Source of the DNA: Bifidobacterium breve
GTDB taxonomy: Bacteria > Actinomycetota > Acidimicrobiia > IMCC26256 > PALSA-555
Direction: 5' to 3'
NCBI GenBank assembly: GCA_945889545.1
Contig: CAMDCC010000127.1
Coordinates: 1 to 8,048 of the forward strand
Length of the DNA: 8,048 nt
Below the pieces are notes generated by a model that saw only the letters and a list, made by a program, of their open reading frames with translations, was not told where the DNA came from and did no database searches. The position numbers and the translations under genes are program-made. Shown piece after piece: positions 1 through 5,340 of this stretch; the first letter of the stretch is position 1, and every line of letters begins with the position of its first letter.

Positions 1-638
1 GTGTAGCGGCGCAACGTGTCGCCCATCGGGCCACCGAGCGCGTCCTGGGTGTCTTTGGCTACTACCACGCCGGGCGCGATCGCGTTGCACCGGATGTTGC
101 GATCGCCGTAGGAGGTGGCCACGTACTTGGTGAGCGCGACCACGCCGGCCTTCGACGTGCCGTACGCCGCGAGCGAGGTGCTGCCGTAGAAAGCCGCGGC
201 TGACGCGGTGTTCACAATCGCGCCGCCGCCGCGCTCGAGCATCGCAGGGATCGCAAACCGGCAGCCCAGCATCGGTCCGGTGAGGTTGACGGCGAGCACC
301 GTGTTCCAGGTGTCGAGCGCCATCGTGACCACGTCCTGGTCGGTCAGGTTGAGCGCAATCGCCGCTGCGTTGTTGTGGAGCACGTCGAGACCGCCGAACG
401 CGCCGACGGTGTCGCCCACCATGCGCTCGACCGCGTCAGGGTCGGCCACGTCAACGCCCTGTGCGCGCGCCGTGCCTCCGGCCGCCGTGATCTCGGATAC
501 GACGCCCTCGGCCCTGGCAACGTCGAGATCCGCCACCGTGACTGACGCGCCCTCGGACGCGAGGCGCAACGCTGTCGCCCGCCCGATCGCGCCCGCGCCA
601 CCCGTGACGATCGCCACCTTTGCCTCGAACCGCTGCAC
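1..638 (-). CDS. Short-chain dehydrogenase/reductase (SDR), 3' end cut by window edge
   Basis: NAD(P)-dependent oxidoreductase of the classical SDR family; the substrate cannot be told from sequence. The 212 visible residues contain the Rossmann glycine motif TGGAGAIG (12-19), an acidic residue at the end of the second strand (VADLD, about 37) that favours NAD(H) over NADP(H), NNAA (89-92), the structural Asn118 (VNLTG), catalytic Ser146, and Tyr159-x3-Lys163 (YGTSK), followed by APG (188-190). Ser to Tyr spacing is 13, as in the family. SDRs usually run to about 250 residues, so roughly 40 C-terminal residues, including much of the substrate lid, lie outside the window. The GTG start at 638 is preceded by AGGGGG five bases upstream and GGAGGA a little further, which decides the start. 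It is divergent from typA with 153 bp between. The family call is firm; the specific reaction is unknown. Confidence 0.93.
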   Translation of the reverse strand, partial: MQRFEAKVAIVTGGAGAIGRATALRLASEGASVTVADLDVARAEGVVSEITAAGGTARAQGVDVADPDAVERMVGDTVGAFGGLDVLHNNAAAIALNLTDQDVVTMALDTWNTVLAVNLTGPMLGCRFAIPAMLERGGGAIVNTASAAAFYGSTSLAAYGTSKAGVVALTKYVATSYGDRNIRCNAIAPGVVVAKDTQDALGGPMGDTLRRY

Positions 639-791
639 TCGATCCCCCTGTCCTCCTCGGATCCTGCCAGAAACGCCCATACCCACCGTTGTGATGGCGG
701 GCCCGGAGGCATCGGCCGGTAGACTGGCCATCCCCGTCCAGTTGGCCGCCCCACCGGCACCACCCCTCGTTCCTCGGAAGGTTCCTCTCTC
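639..791. promoter_or_regulatory. Divergent intergenic region between the SDR gene and typA
   Basis: This 153-bp stretch must hold the start signals of both neighbours. The SDR ribosome site AGGGGG is at 644-649 on the minus strand, with GGAGGA at 651-656. For typA, GGAAGG at 776-781 lies ten bases before the GTG. The best plus-strand -10 candidate is TAGACT at 720-725. It sits inside an imperfect 16-bp palindrome (714-729, outer arms GGCC/GGCC, 12 of 16 positions symmetric). No good -35 lies at the usual 17-base spacing; TTGTGA at 689-694 is too far upstream (25 bases). The ribosome sites are fairly clear; the promoter is a weak inference. Confidence 0.35.
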
Positions 792-2657
792 GTGCGCGCG
801 CGTAGCGATATCCGCAATGTGGCGATCGTCGCCCATGTAGACCACGGCAAGACCACGCTGGTCGACGCGCTGTTGCGCCAGACCGGTGCGTTCGCCGCCC
901 ATCAAGCCATCGTCGACCGGGTCATGGACTCCACCGACCTCGAGCGCGAGAAGGGCATCACGATCCTCGCCAAGAACACGACGATTCGGTACGGCGGCGT
1001 GAAGATCAACGTGGTCGACACACCGGGCCACGCCGACTTCGGTGGAGAGGTCGAGCGAGGCCTCACGATGGTCGACGGCATCCTCCTACTTGTCGACGCG
1101 GCTGAAGGTCCGTTGCCGCAAACCCGCTTCGTGCTGCGTAAGGCGCTCGAAGCCCGGCTGCCCGCCATCGTGGTGGTGAACAAGGTGGATCGCAGCGACG
1201 CCCGAGTCGAAGAGGTCGTGCACGAGATCGAAGAGCTGTTCCTCGATCTCGACGCCGACGAGCATCAGGTGGGCTTCCCGATCGTGTACTGCAACGCGCG
1301 CAGTGGGCGCGCGTCGCTCGACGCCACCGATCCCGACCTCCAGCGCTCCGACCCGTCGGGCGAAGGCGGCCTCAAGCCGCTGCTCGAGCTGCTGCTCGAG
1401 CACGTGCCCGCGCCCGAGTACGACCCCGACCATCCGCTGCAGGCACTCGTCACCAACCTCGACGCGTCGCCCTATGTCGGCCGCCTCGCGCTGTGTCGCG
1501 TGCGCCACGGCACGTTGCGGCGCGGCGCGCCCGTCGCGTGGTGTCGCGCCGACGGGACCGTCGAGATCGTGAAGATCACCGAGATGTACCTCACCGAGGC
1601 GCTCACGCGCGTCGATGCCGACGAAGCCGGTCCTGGCGAGATCGTAGCGATCGCCGGGCTCGCCGATGTGACCATCGGCGAGACGCTCGCCGATCCCGAC
1701 GACCCGCGTCCGCTTCCGGTCATGCACATCGACGACCCGAGCCTCGCGATGACCATCGGCATCAACACCTCGCCGCTGGCCGGTAGCGAGGGGGACAAGC
1801 TCACCGCTCGGCAAGTGAAGACGCGTCTCGACGCCGAGCTCGTCGGCAACGTGTCGCTCCGGGTCGAGAACACCGAGCGGCCTGACGCATGGGAAGTGCA
1901 GGGTCGCGGCGAGCTCCAGCTCGCGGTGCTCGTGGAGACGATGCGCCGCGAGGGCTTCGAGCTCACCGTGGGCAAGCCCGAGGTCGTCACCAGAGAGGTC
2001 GACGGCAAGACGCACGAGCCCGTCGACCGGGTCGCGATCGACGTGCCTGAAGAGCACCTCGGTGTGGTCACGCAGATGCTGTCGATCCGCAAGGGTCGGC
2101 TCGAGCAGATGGTGAACCACGGCACCGGCTGGGTGCGCATGGAGTACCTCGTGCCGGCACGGGCGCTCGTCGGGTTCCGCACCGAGTTCCTCACCGAGAC
2201 GCGCGGCACCGGCCTGCTGCACCAGGTGTTCGAGCAGTACGAGCCGTGGTTCGGCGCGCTGCGTACGCGCACGACCGGTTCGCTGGTGGCAGATCGGCGG
2301 GGCATGACCACCGGCTACGCGCTCTTCGCCATCCAAGAGCGCGGCGAGACCTTCATCGGTCCCGGGGTCGAGGTGTACGAGGGAATGATCATCGGTGAGA
2401 ACGCCCGCAACGACGACATCGACGTGAACGCCACCAAAGAGAAAGAGCTCACCAACCACCGCGCGTCGTCGGCCGACAAGCTTGTTCGGTTGGCCCCGCC
2501 GCGGCCGCTGTCGCTCGAGCAGGCGCTCGAGTTCATCGCGCCCGACGAGCTCGTGGAAGTTACGCCGCAGACCGTGCGGCTGCGCAAGGCGATCCTCGAC
2601 CAGAACCTCCGCGGCCGTGCCACCAAGCGCGCCAAGGTCGGCGCCAGCCCGGAATAG
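792..2657 (+). CDS. typA: Translational GTPase TypA/BipA
   Basis: Ribosome-associated GTPase of the EF-G/LepA superfamily, which in other bacteria aids 50S subunit assembly and stress or cold adaptation. At 621 residues it has the normal family length. G motifs are intact: G1 AHVDHGKT (14-21), switch I EREKGITI (51-58), G3 DTPGHADFGGEVER (76-89), G4 NKVD (130-133), and a G5-like NARSG (168-172). Behind the G domain come a beta-barrel domain II (about 215-300), the EF-G III-like and V-like domains (about 310-480; GRGELQLAVLVETMRREGFEL is the III-like signature), and the TypA-specific C-terminal domain (about 480-610) with GMTTGYALF, GMIIGENARNDDIDVNATKEKELTN-type sequence. The histidine of DTPGH, needed for GTP hydrolysis, is present. 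The start is GTG, with GGAAGG ten bases upstream and the conserved SDIRNVAIVAHVDHGK following at once. It stands alone on this strand and is convergent with the cytochrome gene 21 bp downstream, with no clear terminator between. Confidence 0.97.
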   Translation: MRARSDIRNVAIVAHVDHGKTTLVDALLRQTGAFAAHQAIVDRVMDSTDLEREKGITILAKNTTIRYGGVKINVVDTPGHADFGGEVERGLTMVDGILLLVDAAEGPLPQTRFVLRKALEARLPAIVVVNKVDRSDARVEEVVHEIEELFLDLDADEHQVGFPIVYCNARSGRASLDATDPDLQRSDPSGEGGLKPLLELLLEHVPAPEYDPDHPLQALVTNLDASPYVGRLALCRVRHGTLRRGAPVAWCRADGTVEIVKITEMYLTEALTRVDADEAGPGEIVAIAGLADVTIGETLADPDDPRPLPVMHIDDPSLAMTIGINTSPLAGSEGDKLTARQVKTRLDAELVGNVSLRVENTERPDAWEVQGRGELQLAVLVETMRREGFELTVGKPEVVTREVDGKTHEPVDRVAIDVPEEHLGVVTQMLSIRKGRLEQMVNHGTGWVRMEYLVPARALVGFRTEFLTETRGTGLLHQVFEQYEPWFGALRTRTTGSLVADRRGMTTGYALFAIQERGETFIGPGVEVYEGMIIGENARNDDIDVNATKEKELTNHRASSADKLVRLAPPRPLSLEQALEFIAPDELVEVTPQTVRLRKAILDQNLRGRATKRAKVGASPE

Positions 2658-2678
2658 CTCGACGGGCTCGCAGTCAGG

Positions 2679-3074
2679 TCACGGTGCGGTAGTGGTGGTC
2701 ACGAGTTGCGGTCCCTCGAACGGCTCTGTCGTCGACGTGCTCGTGAACGCCCCACGGATGTAACCGACCACCGTCGCGATCTGCGCGGTCGTGAGGCGAC
2801 CGCCCCAACCCGGCATCTCGCCGATGCCGTTCGTGACGATCGCGACCTCGTCGGCCTCGTCGGGGTAGCGCGCCGCGCTGTCGATCAGGCTCGGCCCGAC
2901 GAAACCCTCACCGCTCCGTCCGTGGCACGTCTGGCACGACTCCACATAGATGGCCCGGCCGGTGCGCGGTGCCGAAGATTCGGACGAATCCCCGCAGGCA
3001 CTCACGACGAGCGCAGCGACAACCATCGCCGCAATGGAGGCGCAGACCTTGACACTCCGGGTGCGGTCGCGCAT
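2679..3074 (-). CDS. Small monoheme cytochrome c lipoprotein
   Basis: Class I cytochrome c predicted to be anchored on the outer face of the membrane, for electron transfer with an unidentified partner. From the ATG at 3074 it is 131 residues. The basic N-terminus and hydrophobic stretch (about 10-23) end in the lipobox VSAC with Cys27 as the lipidated residue, followed by a Ser-rich linker. The single heme site is CQTCH (47-51), and GEMPGW supplies the axial Met87. The domain ends near 110 with the usual C-terminal helix (TTAQIATVVGYIRGAF), then a Thr/Ser-rich tail to residue 131. The frame stays open to an ATG at 3110, but that start would place 12 extra residues before the signal peptide and run through the HU leader hairpin, so I prefer 3074. 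No Shine-Dalgarno is visible; TACGTT eight bases upstream may be a -10 for a leaderless message. No oxidase or heme-maturation gene is nearby, so its redox chain is unknown. Confidence 0.9.
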   Translation of the reverse strand: MRDRTRSVKVCASIAAMVVAALVVSACGDSSESSAPRTGRAIYVESCQTCHGRSGEGFVGPSLIDSAARYPDEADEVAIVTNGIGEMPGWGGRLTTAQIATVVGYIRGAFTSTSTTEPFEGPQLVTTTTAP

Positions 3075-3092
3075 AGAGGCCCAACGTAGACT
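3049..3092 (+). promoter_or_regulatory. Candidate promoter region of the HU gene
   Basis: A consensus -35 hexamer TTGACA is at 3049-3054. Seventeen bases downstream is CATAGA (3072-3077), a moderate -10. A better actinobacterial-type -10, TAGACT (3087-3092), lacks a good -35 at normal spacing but would start transcription near 3099-3100, exactly at the base of the leader hairpin. Either way the promoter overlaps the 5' end of the divergent cytochrome gene, so the two genes share regulatory DNA. TTGACA is seen directly; which -10 is used is not decided. Confidence 0.45.
3083..3088 (-). promoter_or_regulatory. Possible -10 element for leaderless cytochrome c mRNA
   Basis: The hexamer TACGTT, read on the minus strand, fits the TANNNT pattern and lies eight bases before the cytochrome ATG. 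That distance would put the transcript start at or next to the start codon. The gene has no ribosome-binding sequence, which suits a leaderless message. It shares two bases with the plus-strand TAGACT (3087-3092) that may serve the HU gene. No convincing -35 was found, so this rests on spacing alone. Confidence 0.3.
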
Positions 3093-3099
3093 CGCCGTT

Positions 3100-3122
3100 C
3101 CCCGTGGCACGAAGCCACGGGG
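3100..3122 (+). promoter_or_regulatory. Perfect GC-rich hairpin in the 5' leader of the HU gene
   Basis: Arms CCCCGTGGC (3100-3108) and GCCACGGGG (3114-3122) form a perfect 9-bp stem with the 5-base loop ACGAA. It lies 40 bases before the TTG start codon and downstream of both candidate -10 elements. It would be at or close to the 5' end of the HU transcript, where such a hairpin could protect the message from decay. In DNA form the dyad could instead be an operator. There is no U-run, so it does not look like a terminator or attenuator. Confidence 0.55.
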
Positions 3123-3162
3123 TCACGACTGTCTGGGCAAGACCAGAGAACAGGGAGCCCCG

Positions 3163-3477
3163 TTGAACCGCAAAGAGCTCGTCACGGCGATCGCCGAAGA
3201 ACTCGAAGCCGACAAGAAGTCGACCGACGAGTTTCTCTCGGTCTTCATCGATGTCGTGACCAACACCGTCGCTTCCGGCGAGCCGATCACCATCACCGGC
3301 TTCGCGAAGTTCGCTCGGGTCGAGCGCGCCGCCCGTATGGGTCGTAACCCGGGCACCGGCGAGGTCATCAAGATCGCCGCGTCTCGCAAGGTGCGCATCA
3401 CCCCGCTCAAGGCCTTCAAGGACGCCGTCCTCGCGTCGAAGCGCGGTGGCGTCGCCAAGGTCCTCCGCCGCAAGTAA
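3163..3477 (+). CDS. HU-family nucleoid-associated DNA-binding protein
   Basis: Histone-like HU/IHF-family protein that binds and bends DNA as a dimer. Translated from the TTG at 3163 it is 104 residues: the dimer-forming helices (about 3-38), GFAKF (46-50, the family GFGxF turn), the DNA-intercalating beta arm with RNPGTGE (61-67, Pro63 at the tip), and the closing helix LKAFKDAVL (82-90). A 14-residue basic tail (91-104, four Lys and three Arg among ASKRGGVAKVLRRK) extends beyond the usual 90-residue HU. It resembles a very short version of the basic tails of actinobacterial HupB proteins. TTG is chosen because AGGGAG (3152-3157) is five bases upstream and the protein then begins exactly at the conserved MNRKELV; the upstream open frame (to 2950) is antisense to the cytochrome gene. 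The promoter, leader hairpin and a long downstream inverted repeat are all visible, so it appears to be a single-gene transcript. Confidence 0.95.
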   Translation: MNRKELVTAIAEELEADKKSTDEFLSVFIDVVTNTVASGEPITITGFAKFARVERAARMGRNPGTGEVIKIAASRKVRITPLKAFKDAVLASKRGGVAKVLRRK

Positions 3478-3492
3478 CGCCCGTTGGGGAAC

Positions 3493-3546
3493 GGGTTCTC
3501 GGCACGCTGAACAACACATGGACGCCTTCAGCGTGCCGAGAAACCC
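3493..3546. terminator. Long inverted repeat between convergent HU and LCP genes, likely bidirectional terminator
   Basis: The left arm 3493-3511 (core TCTCGGCACGCTGAA) pairs with the right arm 3527-3546 (core TTCAGCGTGCCGAGA). This gives 19 base pairs broken only by one unpaired A on the right arm, around a 15-base loop (3512-3526). It starts 16 bases after the HU stop and ends 8 bases before the LCP stop, so it can act on both transcripts. No T-run follows on either strand, as is common for hairpin terminators in high-GC actinobacteria. A smaller hairpin, CCCGTT-GGGG-AACGGG (3480-3495), overlaps the left arm by three bases. The pairing is seen directly; terminator function is inferred from position. 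Confidence 0.75.
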
Positions 3547-3554
3547 GACGTGGC

Positions 3555-5027
3555 TCAGCAGCCGCCGGGGACGGGGGCGAGCGACGCTTGCTGGGGTGCC
3601 AGAGTGGCGGGCGCACCCGCTGGCGGCGCAGTAGGCACGGTGGAGCGCGTGACGCCCTCGAACTGTGCGCCGAGAATGAGCACCACGTCGGCGCCGGTGA
3701 TCGAGTCGTCTTCCAACTCTTCTACCGGTCCCCGTACGAGGCTGGCCACCAGCGCGGCCTTCTCGTCTTCGCCCGACGCGTAACGAATCTCACTCACGCC
3801 GCGCTCCGCGGCGTTGCCGGTCCCGGCACCGATGAAGCCCTGGTCGGTGAAGTCGGCCAGTGCCTCGGCGGCCGCGCCTTCGGCGCCCGACCCGTTGAGC
3901 ACGCGCACGCGCGTCTCACTCGGAGTCGCGTCGCCGGACGGGGCCGTGACGGCGGTGTCGAAGTCGCGTAGCTGGGTGAGCACGCTTTCGGCATCGCCCG
4001 TGGGCAGGAGCACCGACTGACCGTCGCGCGTCGCTCCCGTCGTGGGGATGGTGAGGGTGGCCGGGCCCGGCTCGCCCTCACTTGCTGCGAACCCGTCGGC
4101 GAGCGCGAACGCGTCGGTGCGCCCGAAGCTCTGGTCGAGTCGGAGCTGACTGATCGCCGCGTCGGCGATCTTGCTCGCCGTGAACGGATTCGTGATCGCC
4201 GCATCCATCGCCTGTTGACCGATCACGCGCAGCAGCGCTTGCTGGCGGGCGATCCGGCCGATGTCGGGGATGGGGTCGGCGTCTTCCCATTCGCCGGTCG
4301 CGGTGTTGAACAGCTCGAGGTGGCGGGAACGTGCAAATGCCAGTGCGCCGGCGCCGTCGAGCTCGGTACATCCGGGGAAGGCGACGGCCAAGGTCGAGAA
4401 CTCGTCGCGTGCCGGTGCGGGGAAGTACACGGGTACCGAACCGATCGCCTCCACGATCTGACGGAACGAGTCGAAGTTCACTTCCACGTAGTGCTGGATC
4501 GGCACACCGAACTCGTTGGTGAGGGTGTCCACCACCGACTGCGGTCCGTCGTTGAACGCCGCGTTGAGCTTGGCCTCGCCTCGGCCCGGGATGTCGACCC
4601 ACAGGTCGCGGGGGAACGACACGAGCAACGCGCGCTCGGAACCCGGATCCACGTGCAGCACCATGATCGTGTCGGAGCGCTGCCCGTCGGCATCGCCGAA
4701 GCGCAGCGGATCGAGCGGGTCGTCCGAAGTGAAGGCGCGCGTGTCGGAGCCGATCATGAGGTAGTTGGCACCACCGCCCGACGGTGACTCCGCCAGCACG
4801 AGATCGACGCGCTCGGCCTTGCCGAGCTTCACCACCACGAGCACGTTCACCAGCACGAAGGTGCCGGCCACGATGGCCACCACCAGCAGGAGCGCGAACC
4901 CAATGCGGCCACCAAAACCGCTCGTACGTCGGGTGGCCACGGGGTCGACCGTACCGGGGCCGGACCTCCCAACCCGACCAAGGAAGCTGGGGCGCGGCCG
5001 TGGCCGGGGTGGGTCGGCACGGGCCAT
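3555..5027 (-). CDS. LytR-CpsA-Psr (LCP) family cell-wall polymer ligase with LytR_C domain
   Basis: Membrane-anchored LCP proteins transfer lipid-linked glycopolymers onto peptidoglycan (arabinogalactan or teichoic-type polymers in other bacteria). Of 490 residues, a Pro/Arg-rich cytoplasmic tail (1-40) precedes one membrane helix (about 42-67). The LCP domain (about 86-285) carries GSDTR (93-97), RSDT (117-120), SFPRD (137-141), KLNAAF (153-158), LDGAGALAFARSRH (223-236) and RIARQQ (258-263), including the arginines and aspartates that bind the pyrophosphate lipid and metal. A LytR_C domain follows (about 373-455, beginning VRVLNGSG), then a Thr/Pro/Ala-rich tail ending in Cys490. The ATG at 5027 gives the longest form, but it overlaps the ATG of the next, divergent frame. 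A GTG at 4940 (residue 30) would still keep the helix and free about 97 bp for promoters; I cannot settle this. The specific glycopolymer is unknown. Confidence 0.94.
   Translation of the reverse strand: MARADPPRPRPRPSFLGRVGRSGPGTVDPVATRRTSGFGGRIGFALLLVVAIVAGTFVLVNVLVVVKLGKAERVDLVLAESPSGGGANYLMIGSDTRAFTSDDPLDPLRFGDADGQRSDTIMVLHVDPGSERALLVSFPRDLWVDIPGRGEAKLNAAFNDGPQSVVDTLTNEFGVPIQHYVEVNFDSFRQIVEAIGSVPVYFPAPARDEFSTLAVAFPGCTELDGAGALAFARSRHLELFNTATGEWEDADPIPDIGRIARQQALLRVIGQQAMDAAITNPFTASKIADAAISQLRLDQSFGRTDAFALADGFAASEGEPGPATLTIPTTGATRDGQSVLLPTGDAESVLTQLRDFDTAVTAPSGDATPSETRVRVLNGSGAEGAAAEALADFTDQGFIGAGTGNAAERGVSEIRYASGEDEKAALVASLVRGPVEELEDDSITGADVVLILGAQFEGVTRSTVPTAPPAGAPATLAPQQASLAPVPGGC
4948..4953 (-). 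promoter_or_regulatory. Possible -10 element for a leaderless LCP start at 4940
   Basis: TACGGT, read on the minus strand, lies seven bases upstream of the in-frame GTG at 4940-4938. That is the spacing at which transcription would begin on the start codon itself. No ribosome site precedes this GTG or the ATG at 5027. This supports, weakly, the shorter LCP reading. It lies inside the longer reading and would be meaningless as a leaderless signal if the ATG is used. Confidence 0.25.
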
Positions 5028-5037
5028 GCTTGGGCCT

Positions 5038-5340
5038 GTGGAAGGTCAAGACCTACGAGACACCGTGGAGGCGCTGCGCACCGAGCTCGAGCGCGCGCAG
5101 GCGGAACGAGCCGACGAGACCCAGGCCGCGATGCGCGACGCCAACGACCAGGTCGTACAGCTCCAGGCCACAGTGGTGGCACTGCGCACCGAGCTCGAAG
5201 AGCAAGCCACGAAGCACACCGATGTGCTCGCCGACGCGCACCGCGCGTTTCGCGACGAGCGCGAGCAGCTCACCCAGATGATCACGGCGCTGCGAACGCA
5301 GTTGGAATTCGGGAAGGTGGAGCAGCCCGATGGCGAGTGA
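5038..5340 (+). CDS. Small coiled-coil protein of unknown function, coupled to the cyclase
   Basis: I do not recognise a family. From the GTG at 5038 it is 100 residues, almost wholly charged/hydrophobic heptads, rich in Glu, Arg, Gln, Asp and Ala, with no signal peptide or membrane segment. Such composition predicts a long cytoplasmic coiled coil. The phrase ALRTELE occurs at 12-18 and 48-54 and as ALRTQLE at 84-90, exactly 36 residues apart each time, so the protein is built on two full repeats and the start of a third. The last 11 bases overlap the cyclase start, a layout typical of translational coupling, so it is probably made with and perhaps binds the cyclase. An ATG at 5026 would add four residues but clashes with the divergent LCP ATG. 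Neither start has a clear ribosome site. That it is a real gene is likely from the repeat and the coupling; its role is unknown. Confidence 0.75.
   Translation: MEGQDLRDTVEALRTELERAQAERADETQAAMRDANDQVVQLQATVVALRTELEEQATKHTDVLADAHRAFRDEREQLTQMITALRTQLEFGKVEQPDGE

Noticed and set aside
208..840. A 210-codon plus-strand open frame over the SDR gene and typA start
   Set aside because: Ser/Pro/Ala-rich shadow translation of the SDR gene, which has all its catalytic motifs on the other strand, and it runs into the typA start.
1086..2459. A 457-codon open frame antisense to typA
   Set aside because: Its reading is the typical His/Leu/Arg/Val-rich shadow of a high-GC gene, with no domain, start signal or membrane pattern, and it lies wholly inside a complete, well conserved typA.
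3075..3110. Longer cytochrome c start at 3110
   Set aside because: It would add 12 residues before a normal lipoprotein signal peptide and cross the HU leader hairpin, without a ribosome site.
3100..3122. Leader hairpin as a riboswitch or transcription attenuator
   Set aside because: It is a single simple stem with a 5-base loop, no U-run, no alternative pairing and no conserved aptamer core visible.
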